NCBI GenBank assembly: GCA_947458275.1
Contig: CANGYR010000004.1
Location: 111,437-175,436, forward strand
DNA from: Chitinophagaceae bacterium
Lineage (GTDB): Bacteria; Bacteroidota; Bacteroidia; Chitinophagales; Chitinophagaceae
Direction: 5' to 3'
Length of the DNA stretch: 64,000 bases
A program made the position numbers and the translations under genes. Numbering within the stretch: position 1 is the first letter of the stretch; every line of letters begins with the position of its first letter. The notes under the pieces were generated by a model. The model made no database searches and was not told the DNA's origin. It saw nothing but the letters and a program-made list of their open reading frames with translations. Of this stretch, positions 36,835-46,228 are shown one piece after another.

Positions 36835-37060
36835 CCATTGCACCGCTCTGTCGCGTTTCGGGATATTTATCGTTTTTTGAATTGTGATTTGGGTAAAAAA
36901 ATAGCGTTCCTACGGAACGCGTTTAATATTCCTATAATTTGAAATTTAAGGCATTTTGTTCCTACGGAACAAAAATTATACAAGAATCAGCAATTTAATT
37001 TAAATCATAAATCAACTAAAAATCTCCCTTCTCCTTTGGAGAGGGGTCGGGGGTGAGGTC
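36835..37060. repeat. Intergenic repeats: two GTTCCTACGGAAC palindromes and CTCC element
   Basis: Positions 36903-36919 (GCGTTCCTACGGAACGC) and 36956-36974 (core GTTCCTACGGAAC flanked by TTTT/AAAA) share a palindrome. Positions 37023-37060 match the CCCTCCTTTGGAGGGG element of 11.7 kb. No gene was found in this gap. Confidence 0.7.
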
Positions 37061-37066
37061 ATAAAA

Positions 37067-37091
37067 AAATCCTCGCATTGAGCGAGGATTT
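37067..37091 (-). terminator. Terminator of tRNA-Val
   Basis: The stem AAATCCTCGC / GCGAGGATTT has a 5-nt loop and lies just beyond the tRNA 3' end on the minus strand, with a poly-A run on the plus strand giving U-tract. Confidence 0.85.
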
Positions 37092-37094
37092 CTG

Positions 37095-37169
37095 TGGGAG
37101 CACACGGGCTCGAACCGCGGACCCTCTGCTTGTAAGGCAGATGCTCTAAACCAACTGAGCTATGCTCCC
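37095..37169 (-). tRNA. tRNA-Val (anticodon TAC)
   Basis: A 75-nt cloverleaf on the minus strand. The acceptor arms are GGGAGCA/TGCTCCC with discriminator A. The D-arm is GCTCAGTTGGTTTAGAGC. The anticodon stem TCTGC/GCAGA encloses CTTACAA. The T-arm is GGTTCGAGCC. No CCA is encoded. A TATCTTTG promoter element lies 13 nt upstream. Confidence 0.96.
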
Positions 37170-37182
37170 TTATTTGGGATTG

Positions 37183-37190
37183 CAAAGATA
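37183..37190 (-). promoter_or_regulatory. tRNA-Val -7 element TATCTTTG
   Basis: TAnnTTTG on the minus strand, 13 nt upstream of the mature tRNA 5' end. Confidence 0.6.
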
Positions 37191-37255
37191 AGGTTTAAAT
37201 ATATTCTAAAAAAAAAAATCAGCGATATTATCTAAAAAAACAAATTCATTCTAAA

Positions 37256-37600
37256 ATGAACCTGCTTGAGGTAAATAGTGTTATTTTGCATAAAATGATC
37301 CGAAACACATCATATAATCCACGGATTTCTGAAGAAGTTCTGACTGATGTACTCACCATCACTGAACCACCCTACTCTTTACTGGTATGGAACGACGAGG
37401 TAAATACTTTTGATTGGGTGATTGAAACTTTAATACAGATTTGCGGCCACTCCCAGGAACAAGCCGAACAATGCGCCATGCTCATTCACCACAACGGCAA
37501 ATATGCTGTAAAAAAAGACAGCTACGAAAAATTAAGTCCTATGTGCGACGCCATTAAAGAAAGAGGTATCGGCGCTACCATCGAGATCGCCGTCAGTTAG
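37256..37600 (+). CDS. clpS: ATP-dependent Clp protease adaptor ClpS
   Basis: A 114-residue N-degron adaptor that binds ClpA/ClpC and presents N-end-rule substrates. The core YSLLVWNDEVNTFDWVIETL contains the conserved N-degron pocket Asn-Asp pair, followed by LIHHNGKYAV. The start could also be the internal ATG at 37295, because the first 13 residues are not conserved. The following gap to glnS is AACCTCTTG-type repeat. Confidence 0.9.
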   Translation: MNLLEVNSVILHKMIRNTSYNPRISEEVLTDVLTITEPPYSLLVWNDEVNTFDWVIETLIQICGHSQEQAEQCAMLIHHNGKYAVKKDSYEKLSPMCDAIKERGIGATIEIAVS

Positions 37601-37672
37601 TTCCCCTAACCTCTTGAACCTTTTCAACCTCTTGAACCTATTGAACCTCTTCAACCCCTTCAACCTAAAAAT
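37601..37672. repeat. 9-nt TTGAACCTC-type tandem array
   Basis: Consecutive CCTCTTGAA/CCTTTTCAA/CCTATTGAA units fill the clpS-glnS gap. Confidence 0.8.
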
Positions 37673-37681
37673 ATATTGTCG

Positions 37682-37689
37682 TATTTTCG
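37682..37689 (+). promoter_or_regulatory. Candidate -7 element TATTTTCG before glnS
   Basis: A TAnnTTCG-type element 18 nt before the glnS ATG. Confidence 0.4.
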
Positions 37690-37707
37690 CCCTTCAGAAT
37701 AATCATT

Positions 37708-39363
37708 ATGAGCAGCGAAGAAAAAAGCCTGAACTTTCTAGAAGAAATTATTGAAAACGATCTTGCCGCAGGCAAGTATCAGTCTATTCACACCCGTTTT
37801 CCGCCCGAGCCTAACGGATATTTGCATATTGGCCATGCAAAAAGTATTTATGTAAATTTCGGACTAGCAAAAAAATACGGAGGGAAAACTAATCTTCGCT
37901 TTGATGACACCAACCCAGTTACTGAGGATACTGAATATGTGCATAGTATCAAGGAAGATATTAAATGGCTAGGATTTGAATGGACAGCTGAATTCTATGC
38001 TTCTGATTATTTTGACACATTGTATGAATATGCTGTAAAGCTCATTAACAAAGGCCTCGCTTATATAGATGACAGCAGTTCGGAAGAAATAGCCCGATTA
38101 AAAGGCACTCCCACCGAGCCGGGTAAAGACAGTACTTTTCGCCATCGCTCCATCGAAGAAAACCTTCGGTTATTTTCTGAGATGAAAGAAGGTAAATATA
38201 AAGACGGTGAAAAAGTGTTGCGAGCTAAAATTGATATGGTGCATACCAACATGCTGATGCGCGATCCGATTATCTATCGCATCAAACATGCCCATCATCA
38301 TCGTACAGGTGATAAATGGTGTATCTATCCAATGTACGATTTTGCTCATGGTCAAAGTGACAGCATAGAAAAAATCACCCACTCCATTTGTACATTGGAA
38401 TTCATTCCTCACAGGGAATTATACGAATGGCTTATTCAGCAACTTGACATCTTCCCTTCTCACCAGTATGAGTTTGCCCGTTTGAATATGACTTATACGG
38501 TAATGAGTAAACGCAAATTGTTACAACTCGTGAATGAAGGTCATGTTGCAGGATGGGATGACCCCCGAATGCCCACCATCAGCGGATTTAGAAGAAAGGG
38601 CTATACACCTGCCAGTATTCGTAATTTTTGCGAGAAAATTGGTGTGGCCAGAAGAGAGAATCTGATAGATCTCAGCTTACTTGAATTTTGCTTGCGTGAA
38701 GACCTCAACCATACGGCCAAAAGAGTGATGGCTGTTCTCGACCCGATAAAGCTTGTAATAACAAATTATCCTGAAGGAAAAACAGAAGAGCTCAAAACTG
38801 AGAATGGTCCTGATGAAAGCATGGGACACCGACACATCAGCTTCAGCAATACGCTTTGGATCGAAAGAGAAGACTTCATGGAAGTGCCGGCTAAAAAATG
38901 GTTTAGATTGGCTCCGGGTGCTATGGTACGTCTGAAAAGTGCCTATATTGTAAAATGTGAGTCTTTTGTAAAAGATAACAACGGCAATCTCACAGAAATT
39001 CATTGCACTTACATCCCGGAAAGTAAAAGCGGACAAGACACCAGCGGCATACAAGTTAAAGGAACCATTCACTGGCTGAATGCCGCAGATGCTGTTCCTG
39101 CTGAAATCAGACTGTACGACAGGCTTTTCAAAGTGGAAAATCCCTCCTCAGAAGAAGGAGATTTTAAAGAATATATCAATCCTGATTCACTGGTTGTTTT
39201 GTCTAACAGTTTCGTTGAACCGTCACTGTTAGACGCTTTAAACAATGAGCATTTCCAGTTTATAAGAAAAGGGTATTTTTTTCCCGATAAAACTTCAAGC
39301 AAAGACAAATTGATCTTTAATAGGACTGCAACGCTGAAGGATACGTGGGTTAAGAAGGTTTAA
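37708..39363 (+). CDS. glnS: Glutamine--tRNA ligase
   Basis: A 551-residue class I synthetase that charges tRNA(Gln). The HIGH motif is at residues 40-43 (NGYLHIGHAKS), the KMSKS equivalent is VMSKRKL, and the tRNA-binding beta-barrel domain is C-terminal. FPPEPNGYLHIGH and DPRMPTISGFRRKGYTP distinguish it from GluRS. Direct glutaminylation means the GatCAB route is not required for Gln in this organism (inference). Confidence 0.96.
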   Translation: MSSEEKSLNFLEEIIENDLAAGKYQSIHTRFPPEPNGYLHIGHAKSIYVNFGLAKKYGGKTNLRFDDTNPVTEDTEYVHSIKEDIKWLGFEWTAEFYASDYFDTLYEYAVKLINKGLAYIDDSSSEEIARLKGTPTEPGKDSTFRHRSIEENLRLFSEMKEGKYKDGEKVLRAKIDMVHTNMLMRDPIIYRIKHAHHHRTGDKWCIYPMYDFAHGQSDSIEKITHSICTLEFIPHRELYEWLIQQLDIFPSHQYEFARLNMTYTVMSKRKLLQLVNEGHVAGWDDPRMPTISGFRRKGYTPASIRNFCEKIGVARRENLIDLSLLEFCLREDLNHTAKRVMAVLDPIKLVITNYPEGKTEELKTENGPDESMGHRHISFSNTLWIEREDFMEVPAKKWFRLAPGAMVRLKSAYIVKCESFVKDNNGNLTEIHCTYIPESKSGQDTSGIQVKGTIHWLNAADAVPAEIRLYDRLFKVENPSSEEGDFKEYINPDSLVVLSNSFVEPSLLDALNNEHFQFIRKGYFFPDKTSSKDKLIFNRTATLKDTWVKKV

Positions 39364-39406
39364 GGGTTTAAGGGTTTAAAGGTTATAACGTCTTCAACCT
39401 CTTCAA
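39357..39406. repeat. TTTAAGGG and CTTCAACCT array
   Basis: Short tandem units begin at the glnS stop and run to the convergent transporter gene. Confidence 0.7.
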
Positions 39407-39408
39407 CA

Positions 39409-40650
39409 TTAGTGTCTCAAGTCGCCTGCCGTTTCTTCCGGATTATGTTTGTATTTAAATATCAGCGGGAAAACAATTGTTAACACCAAAGCGTATGCAG
39501 CAAATGCAAACCAGATACTGACCCAATCTTTAACTCCATTTTTTGTAAAAAAATCAACTACCCATCCGCTGCCGATACCACCAATGATAGCTCCTAGTCC
39601 ATTTGAAACCATCATGAATAAGCCCTGTGCACTGGCCCTGATATTGGAGGGCGCTTCTTTTTCAACAAACAGCGATCCGGAAATATTGAAGAAATCAAAT
39701 GCCATACCGTAAACTATCATAGAAAGGATAAGATATGGAAGTCCTGTGCCCGGATTGCCTAATGCAAAGAATCCAAATCTCAATACCCACGCAATCATAC
39801 TGAATATCATCACCATTTTAATACCAAAGCGTTTTAGAAAAAATGGAATAGTAAGTATAAAAAGCGTTTCCGATATCTGAGAAAGAGATAAGGTTATCAA
39901 ACCATGTTTCACAATAAATGAATCAGCGTAATTTGTTGAGAAGTCCCGAAGAAAACTATCTCCAAAGGTGTTGGTGATTTGCAAAGCTGCTCCAAGCAAC
40001 ATAGAGAAGAAGAAAAATATGGTCATCCTGGATGTTTTAAATAAAACAAAAGCATCCAGTCCAAGTGCTGAAACAATTGAATTATTTTCGGATTTACCGG
40101 CGGGCTTGCATGCAGGAATGGTAAAACAATAAATCCCCATCACAACAGCACTTGCAGCTGCCATATAAAACTGATAATTAGTTTTAGCAAAACCTGAAAG
40201 ATCAGATATCCACATAGCCAGGATAAACCCAACTGTACCCCATACACGAATAGGCGGAAAAACTTTTACTATGTCATAGCCCGATTGCTCCAAAACCCTA
40301 TAAGAAACAGTATTGTTCATGGCAATGGTTGGCATATAAGCCATTGAATTAAATAACATTACCCAAAACATCAATGAAGGATCTTTTACAGTTGAAGCAT
40401 ACATTAACATCGCAGCACCCACAAGGTGACTAATTCCAAGAACTTTTTCTGCATTCACCCATCTGTCTGCCACAATACCTAATAAAGCAGGCATGAATAA
40501 AGACGCAATCCCTAAAGTAGAATAAACACCGCCTATATCTATTCCGGAAAATCCAAGGCCGAAAAGGTATGCTCCGGTTGAAATCAACCATGATCCCCAT
40601 ATAAAAAACTGCAGAAAATTCAGGATGGTTAAACGTAGTTTAATACTCAT
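39409..40650 (-). CDS. Nucleoside permease, MFS (NupG-like)
   Basis: A 413-residue protein with about 12 hydrophobic segments. The N-terminus, LTILNFLQFFIWGSWLISTG, matches the nucleoside:H+ symporter family, as do GIVADRWVNAEKVLGISHLVGA and the late YGMAFDFFNISGSLFVE. It imports purine and pyrimidine nucleosides across the inner membrane. It is convergent with glnS. Confidence 0.88.
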   Translation of the reverse strand: MSIKLRLTILNFLQFFIWGSWLISTGAYLFGLGFSGIDIGGVYSTLGIASLFMPALLGIVADRWVNAEKVLGISHLVGAAMLMYASTVKDPSLMFWVMLFNSMAYMPTIAMNNTVSYRVLEQSGYDIVKVFPPIRVWGTVGFILAMWISDLSGFAKTNYQFYMAAASAVVMGIYCFTIPACKPAGKSENNSIVSALGLDAFVLFKTSRMTIFFFFSMLLGAALQITNTFGDSFLRDFSTNYADSFIVKHGLITLSLSQISETLFILTIPFFLKRFGIKMVMIFSMIAWVLRFGFFALGNPGTGLPYLILSMIVYGMAFDFFNISGSLFVEKEAPSNIRASAQGLFMMVSNGLGAIIGGIGSGWVVDFFTKNGVKDWVSIWFAFAAYALVLTIVFPLIFKYKHNPEETAGDLRH

Positions 40651-40806
40651 GTGTAATGAATTAAGTTTTGGATATTGTTTAGCATATTAGCAATCATGCA
40701 AATTAGATACTAAACAGATAGGTTAAGTTATGGAATAATTTTTAAACAATATCTTCATTGTATATAAAAGAATACTTATTGTTGATAAGTCGGTAAATAA
40801 TGGCAC

Positions 40807-40833
40807 TTGTCATTGAAATTGAATGTAAATTTG
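40807..40833 (+). promoter_or_regulatory. mqnE promoter (TTG-N16-TAAATTTG)
   Basis: TAAATTTG at 40826-40833 is a perfect TAnnTTTG. A TTG lies at 40807-40809. The ATG follows 10 nt after the -7 element. Confidence 0.6.
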
Positions 40834-40843
40834 CACCATCATT

Positions 40844-41995
40844 ATGCAAGAAAATATAGACATATTAATTCAAAACACTCCAGATAAAGCGCTTTCCGAT
40901 ATTGCAAAAAAAGTAAAAGAAAATGCCCGCATTACGGATAGCGAATGTCTTATTTTATTTGAAAAAGCAGACCTCGCCTATCTGGGGGTTTTGGCTAATT
41001 ATGTAAGAGAGCGACTTCACGGTGATACTACTTATTTCAATCGAAATTTTCATATTGAACCTACGAATGTATGCGTATTCAGCTGCGCTTTCTGCTCCTA
41101 CTCCCGATTGTATGCGCATAAGGAAGACGGCTGGGAGTTGAGCATAGATCAGATGGTGGACATTGTTAAAAGCTATGACGGAAAACCTGTAACCGAAGTA
41201 CATATTGTAGGTGGCGTTCATCCAAAAATGAACATGGCGTATTTTATTGAATTGATTCAAAAAATCCGTGCACACAGACCTGAATTGCACATTAAAGCGT
41301 TTACTGCCGTAGAGCTGGATTATATGTTCCGCAAAGCAAAGCTAACCATAGAAGAAGGTCTTACACAACTTAAAGAAGCTGGATTGCAATCGCTTCCCGG
41401 TGGCGGTGCCGAAATTTTTCATCCTGAAATAAGAGAGAAAATTGCAGGCGATAAAGTGAATGGAGAAGGCTGGCTGAAAATACATGAAACGGCTCATCAA
41501 CTCGGCATGCATTCCAATGCCACTATGTTGTACGGTCATATAGAAACATACAGTCATCGCATTGACCATATGAGTAAACTGCGGACATTGCAGGATACAA
41601 CGAAGGGATTCAATACTTTCATTCCTCTAAAGTTTCGCAATGCCAATAATGACATGAGCGATGTGAAAGAATCTACCATAATTGAAGACATGCGCTTATA
41701 CGCCATTGCCAGAATTTACATGGACAACTTTCCTCATCTAAAAGCATACTGGCCAATGTTAGGAAGACAGAATGCGCAATTGACACTTTCTTTTGGAGTG
41801 AACGACATAGATGGCACCATTGATGATTCAACAAAAATTTACTCAATGGCCGGAAGTGAGGAACAATCCCCTACTATGTCAACAGAAGAGTTGGTTGCAT
41901 TGATTAAACAAGCCAAACGAGTACCCGTTGAGCGTGATACTTTATATAATATCATTAAAGATTACAGTAACGAAGCTCTTTCAATAAATCAATAA
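40844..41995 (+). CDS. mqnE: Aminofutalosine synthase MqnE
   Basis: A 383-residue radical SAM enzyme with CxxxCxxC at Cys77, Cys81 and Cys84 (NVCVFSCAFCSYS). It adds a radical-derived adenosyl unit to 3-[(1-carboxyvinyl)oxy]benzoate in the futalosine menaquinone pathway. EVHIVGGVHPKM, GLQSLPGGGAEIF and PLKFRNANNDMS are family blocks. Its presence implies menaquinone made by the Mqn route; other mqn genes are elsewhere. The next gene follows after 17 bp. Confidence 0.94.
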   Translation: MQENIDILIQNTPDKALSDIAKKVKENARITDSECLILFEKADLAYLGVLANYVRERLHGDTTYFNRNFHIEPTNVCVFSCAFCSYSRLYAHKEDGWELSIDQMVDIVKSYDGKPVTEVHIVGGVHPKMNMAYFIELIQKIRAHRPELHIKAFTAVELDYMFRKAKLTIEEGLTQLKEAGLQSLPGGGAEIFHPEIREKIAGDKVNGEGWLKIHETAHQLGMHSNATMLYGHIETYSHRIDHMSKLRTLQDTTKGFNTFIPLKFRNANNDMSDVKESTIIEDMRLYAIARIYMDNFPHLKAYWPMLGRQNAQLTLSFGVNDIDGTIDDSTKIYSMAGSEEQSPTMSTEELVALIKQAKRVPVERDTLYNIIKDYSNEALSINQ

Positions 41996-42012
41996 TCATC
42001 AATTAATTTTTT

Positions 42013-42273
42013 ATGTCTGAATGCAAATTCTCCATACCCTTTCAGGGCAATTCAACGGAAGTTTTAAATAAAGCAAAATCAGCCGTTGAAAAACAAGGCG
42101 GCCAGTTTAGCGGAGATGATCATTCCGGAAATTTTGATGTAAGTGTTTTTGGCAATTCAATTGCCGGATCTTATGAAGTTGCGGAACAGCAGCTTAATAT
42201 CACCATTCACAACAAACCTTTTATCATTCCTTGCAATGCAATTGAGTCTTTTCTTACCAAACAAATTGGGTAA
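42013..42273 (+). CDS. Small PHA-granule-region-like protein
   Basis: An 86-residue soluble protein: a single alpha/beta domain with FSIPFQGNSTEVLNKAKSAV and GNFDVSVFGNSIAGSYEV, reminiscent of the polyhydroxyalkanoic-acid system family (PF09650-type). It is 17 bp after mqnE and could be co-transcribed, although no functional link is known. A strong terminator follows. Confidence 0.6.
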   Translation: MSECKFSIPFQGNSTEVLNKAKSAVEKQGGQFSGDDHSGNFDVSVFGNSIAGSYEVAEQQLNITIHNKPFIIPCNAIESFLTKQIG

Positions 42274-42315
42274 TTGATTGATTTGAATTTCCTTACCGAT
42301 TTCTTAATAACAAAA

Positions 42316-42345
42316 AAAGCGCCGAAATAAATATTCCGGCGCTTA
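42316..42345. terminator. Bidirectional terminator
   Basis: The hairpin AAGCGCCG / CGGCGCTT, with A-tract on one side and T/A-rich flank on the other, lies between convergent genes ending at 42273 and 42366. Confidence 0.8.
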
Positions 42346-42365
42346 AAATTAACCCCCAAGAAAAA

Positions 42366-43625
42366 CTACATTTTAATCAGTTTCAATACTTTTTTATCTT
42401 TCCCGTCAGTTACAGTCAATATGTAAATTCCGGCGTTTACAGAAGATAGATTTATTTTTTCAGTATTGGAAACAATTCTTTTTTGCATTACAACAGATCC
42501 GGACGCATTGCTGAGAGTGATGAATTTTCCGGAAAGTTCAAATCCGTTGATTGCCACTAAATTAAGATATTGATTTACGGGATTGGGATAAATCTGTACC
42601 CCTGCTACAGGCTTGTTTTGAGGAGCAGTTACCGGCTTCGTTTCGGGTTGTGTTGGTAATACTCCACCGCTTTCCAGCATTGAACTGTCGCATTTCACCG
42701 AATTCAAAAAAGAGTTTCTCTTGCCGTTTAAAGCAAACTGACTGCGGATTTTTTTTGCCTGACCTCCGGTAAACAGATTCATGCAATCATCGTTGGTATA
42801 GTCCATAAAATTCATGAACATATCCCCGTTTGCATTGGGAGAACATGAACTCATGCGTGGAAAAGAAGGACAATTGTAGTTGTTGCCGGATTGTTGAGGG
42901 GTATCATCGATGCCATCGTTACCGCAACTGTTATCACCCCAGATATGTTTCAGGCCGAGCCAGTGACCAACCTCGTGGGTAGTAGTGCGACCTTTATTGA
43001 AAACGGGACGAACTTTTGAGGTAGTTCCAAAAACATCATATTGGATAACTACTCCGTCTTTATCAGCCTGTCCGCCGGGGAAACTGGCATACCCCAGTGC
43101 CTGTCCGGAAAAATTGCACACCCAGATGTTCAGGTAGCTTTTAGTATCCCAGGCATCATCGCCACCGGAAGCCGAGAACTTCATGGCATCATCAAGAGAA
43201 AACCCTGTTTTGTTGGTATATTTTCTGATAATTCCGCTGCCAGGTTTGCCCTGAGGTGTCACCTGAGCCAGGCAAAACTCAATACGGGTATCGGCAGCAA
43301 AAGGTTTAAACGCGGCAGGCGTATTCCCCGCATCGGAATTCATTCTCCTGAAATCGTCATTCAACGCCTTGAGCTGTGACCTCACCTGGGCATCACTGAT
43401 ATTTTGAGCAGAGGTATTGTAAAGAATATGTACTACTACCGGAATGGTTATCACCTCATTGGAAAAAGTATCTCTAGCAGCAGCATTGAATGTATTTCCA
43501 GATATTTCTCTATAAGAAACAGACGGATTTAATTTAGCATATTCAGTTGAACCACAATGCCTTTGAGCAATTGAGTTAAAATTAAATATCAATAAAAAAG
43601 AAGCCAATAATAATAAAATCTTCAT
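42366..43625 (-). CDS. M43-type (pappalysin/cytophagalysin) secreted zinc protease with T9SS domain
   Basis: A 419-residue protein with a signal peptide (ILLLLASFLLIFNFNSIAQ). The zinc site HEVGHWLGLKH is at residues 217-227 and the Met-turn is NFMDYTNDDC. Cysteine pairs CGNDG and CPSF are typical of M43. The C-terminal ~75 residues (YPNPVNQYLNLVAINGF through VLKLIKM) form a T9SS type A sorting domain. It is expected on the cell surface or secreted. Confidence 0.93.
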   Translation of the reverse strand: MKILLLLASFLLIFNFNSIAQRHCGSTEYAKLNPSVSYREISGNTFNAAARDTFSNEVITIPVVVHILYNTSAQNISDAQVRSQLKALNDDFRRMNSDAGNTPAAFKPFAADTRIEFCLAQVTPQGKPGSGIIRKYTNKTGFSLDDAMKFSASGGDDAWDTKSYLNIWVCNFSGQALGYASFPGGQADKDGVVIQYDVFGTTSKVRPVFNKGRTTTHEVGHWLGLKHIWGDNSCGNDGIDDTPQQSGNNYNCPSFPRMSSCSPNANGDMFMNFMDYTNDDCMNLFTGGQAKKIRSQFALNGKRNSFLNSVKCDSSMLESGGVLPTQPETKPVTAPQNKPVAGVQIYPNPVNQYLNLVAINGFELSGKFITLSNASGSVVMQKRIVSNTEKINLSSVNAGIYILTVTDGKDKKVLKLIKM

Positions 43626-43913
43626 GCCGGGATATTAAAAATGATCAATAATGAATCATTTTTCAATACGATATGGATCGGCTTTAAGAAGGAATTGGAA
43701 AATACATTTCGGCAATTCAGTATATTGGAGAAAGAGAGGCATTTAAACCCGGTAGGATAAAATTACTTCTCAGGGGTGATGTAAAAATATAAACCAGTTT
43801 TTGTAAAAAGAAGCTTTTTCACGATTATTTTTTAAAATTAATTACCTAATCTCTATAAATCAATACCTATTTTTGAGCCCGAATTCAACATTGCAACTCA
43901 AAATCGACCTAAA
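43626..43913. other. Intergenic gap with no gene
   Basis: AT-rich, 288 bp, between divergent genes. I see only a TATTTTTG (TAnnTTTG) element at 43868-43875, 38 nt before the glutaminyl cyclase ATG, and no RNA structure. Confidence 0.5.
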
Positions 43914-44720
43914 ATGCGCATTTTATTATTATTTATCATAATGGGACTACTCTCCTGTAACGGTTCCGAAACACCTGAAACAGACCCCGATATCAAATCC
44001 GGCTCGACAGGAATAGCCGCACCGCAAATGATAAATTATTCCATCCTCAGCGAATATCCCCACGACACCAGCGCCTATACACAGGGACTGGAATTTCATA
44101 AAGGGAAACTGCTGGAAAGCACGGGAGATTTTGAGGGGTCTTCTTTAAGAATAACCGATTACAAAACAGGAAAAGTGGAGCAAATACACAAAATGGGTAC
44201 TGCTGAAATTTTTGGAGAAGGAATTACGGTTTTTAAAAATAAAATTTATCAACTTACCTGGCAGAATCATCAGGTATATGTGTATGATGATAAAAATATC
44301 ACGCAACCAATAAAAACATTTCAGTGGCCTTATGAAGGTTGGGGTATCGCCCATAATGACAGTCTGCTTATCATCAGCGACGGCACTTCCAATTTGTATT
44401 TCGTCCATCCCGAAACATTCAAAGTAGTGAATACGGTTTCAGTAAGAGATAACAACGGAACCGTGAACATGCTCAACGAACTAGAATTTGTAAACGGCTT
44501 TGTATATGCAAATGTTTATGAAACGAATTACATCGTAAAGATCAATCCCGAAAGCGGACATGTAACAGGTATCATCAATCTCCCCTCTTTGCTCAAACCC
44601 GCAGATGTAGTGCCTTACAGAACAAACGTCCTGAATGGCATTGCGTACGACAGCACTTCTAAAAGATTCTTAATCACCGGTAAACGCTGGCCGAAAATGT
44701 TTGAGTTACAGTTGAATTGA
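43914..44720 (+). CDS. Glutaminyl-peptide cyclotransferase (glutamine cyclotransferase) lipoprotein
   Basis: A 268-residue protein with lipobox LLSCN at the end of a short signal peptide. The body is the five-bladed propeller QC family: EYPHDTSAYTQGLEFHKGKL, GEGITVFKNKIYQLTW, NELEFVNGFVYANVY and LNGIAYD are the repeated blade signatures. It converts N-terminal Gln to pyroglutamate on exported proteins. Such cyclases act on Sec-exported proteins in Bacteroidota (established generally). Confidence 0.92.
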   Translation: MRILLLFIIMGLLSCNGSETPETDPDIKSGSTGIAAPQMINYSILSEYPHDTSAYTQGLEFHKGKLLESTGDFEGSSLRITDYKTGKVEQIHKMGTAEIFGEGITVFKNKIYQLTWQNHQVYVYDDKNITQPIKTFQWPYEGWGIAHNDSLLIISDGTSNLYFVHPETFKVVNTVSVRDNNGTVNMLNELEFVNGFVYANVYETNYIVKINPESGHVTGIINLPSLLKPADVVPYRTNVLNGIAYDSTSKRFLITGKRWPKMFELQLN

Positions 44721-44737
44721 TAAGACGCTATAAAACG

Positions 44738-44935
44738 TTTTTAGTTTGGGGTTTATGGTTTGTGGTTATTTACTCAGCTAGGAAGAAAATTCGACTTTAT
44801 TTTTACCGCAGAGCCGCAGAGTTAAAAGAGGAAACGCAGAGTTTGTTTCCTCTGCGTTTCCTCTGCGTTCTTATTTCTCTGCGGTGAAAGTTTTACTCCG
44901 CTGTTGGTATTATTACCAACAAGGGTGAACGTTCT
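44738..44935. repeat. TTTGGGG array, CGCAGAG element and dispersed palindrome
   Basis: 44808-44889 is an element with many CGCAGAG/CTCTGCG units and inverted ACCGCAGAG...CTCTGCGGT ends. 44901-44929 is a palindrome copy (TTGGTATTATTACCAA core with CAAGGGTGA arm). It sits just past the end of the fasciclin gene. Confidence 0.75.
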
Positions 44936-44936
44936 C

Positions 44937-46163
44937 CTACTGAGGCAACAACACCCTGTCAATTTTATGCAATACGCCGTTAATGAAATTCTGATCGCTG
45001 GTTCCCAATGGATCAGGAGTAAGCGGACTGGTATTGATAATGATATTCGCTGCTGGATCGTTGTTGTAAACATCCTTCACCGTAGCACCCGTTACAAACG
45101 GATTGGGCGGAGTGAAAGTGGCCTGCAATTTTAATCCAGGATGAGTGCTGATAGCACCGTTTAACAAAGTAGGAAATGCAGTTTGCGTAGTAGGGAAATT
45201 ATTGGTAAATGCCCTACTGCCCAAAACGTGATATACTACAATACCTCTCACCGTTTGTGGTGTCAGTACACTTGCCAATGCAGGATTGTTAAATACTTCA
45301 GGAGTAGAAGCCAGTTGCACAGCAACAGGTATAGCCACATTCAGAGGAATGCCGCTGTTAACCAAAACGGTGGCAATCAATCCGGCCATGGTTGTTTTAA
45401 ATGCATTGTCTGTAGGGGCAAATACGGTAAAATTAGGCCCAAATGAACTAAGGAAACCCACCAAAGTTTGCCCTGCAGGGGCTCCTTCATCAGCTTTCAA
45501 AACAGCTGCTTTCAGATAAGTCAATTCAGGATCTGTACTGATTCTGTTCCAGAGATAACGTGAACTTGGAAGAGCCAATGTAGCGGTATGATGTATCACT
45601 CCGTTTGAAGCAGCCTGGTCTACTCCGGTAATGGGAATATTATTCAGCCATGCTCCATTTCTTGTCGATGGATAAGTATTCAATCTTGCCAATGCACTTA
45701 CTGTCGGCGCAGGATTGAAAATTGACGGATAAGAGAAATTAGGAAACATATTCGCAATACTGGTCGACTTGATCGTCTGCGGTATAATGTTGTACTGAAC
45801 TAGTGCTGTTGCTACAGGAACCGGAATCTGTGATATGAATCCGGAAAAAACCGCGTTAGGCGCCTGCAACGGAATGGTCACTCCCGCCTGTGCAGCCAAT
45901 GCTACCAATACAGGTTTAAGGCCATTGTTGCCGGGCACAAACATGGTAAATGCCTTGCTTTTGTCATTAAGCAAATTAAGCTGACCGGCTCTGTCAACCA
46001 ATCTGTAAAACAGACTGTCGTCGTCATTGCCATCCAGCACTTCTCCCAGTGTTGGGCCGGTTACCGGAGGAACAGGAATGTCCTTGATCACCTCAGGCTC
46101 TTTATTACAGGAAGACAACAGTATCATCACTGCCATCAATCCGTTGAGTATTTTAGACTTCAT
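44937..46163 (-). CDS. Fasciclin (FAS1)-domain lipoprotein
   Basis: A 408-residue protein from the ATG at 46163, giving signal peptide ILNGLMAVMILLSSC (lipobox LLSSC). The preceding 14 in-frame residues are not part of it. Two FAS1 domains follow: the first around SLFYRLVDRAGQLNLL and TMFVPGNNGLKPVL, the second around LTYLKAAVLKADEG, TVFAPTDNAFKTTM and FINGVLHKIDRVLLP. FAS1 proteins mediate adhesion or glycan binding. It is 66 bp downstream of a TonB-dependent receptor gene, so the pair may form a uptake/adhesion unit (inference). Confidence 0.85.
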   Translation of the reverse strand: MKSKILNGLMAVMILLSSCNKEPEVIKDIPVPPVTGPTLGEVLDGNDDDSLFYRLVDRAGQLNLLNDKSKAFTMFVPGNNGLKPVLVALAAQAGVTIPLQAPNAVFSGFISQIPVPVATALVQYNIIPQTIKSTSIANMFPNFSYPSIFNPAPTVSALARLNTYPSTRNGAWLNNIPITGVDQAASNGVIHHTATLALPSSRYLWNRISTDPELTYLKAAVLKADEGAPAGQTLVGFLSSFGPNFTVFAPTDNAFKTTMAGLIATVLVNSGIPLNVAIPVAVQLASTPEVFNNPALASVLTPQTVRGIVVYHVLGSRAFTNNFPTTQTAFPTLLNGAISTHPGLKLQATFTPPNPFVTGATVKDVYNNDPAANIIINTSPLTPDPLGTSDQNFINGVLHKIDRVLLPQ

Positions 46164-46228
46164 AAATTTTATTTTTATTGTTATTAAAATATAACTCCAA
46201 ACCACAAACCAAAAACCACAAACTATTT

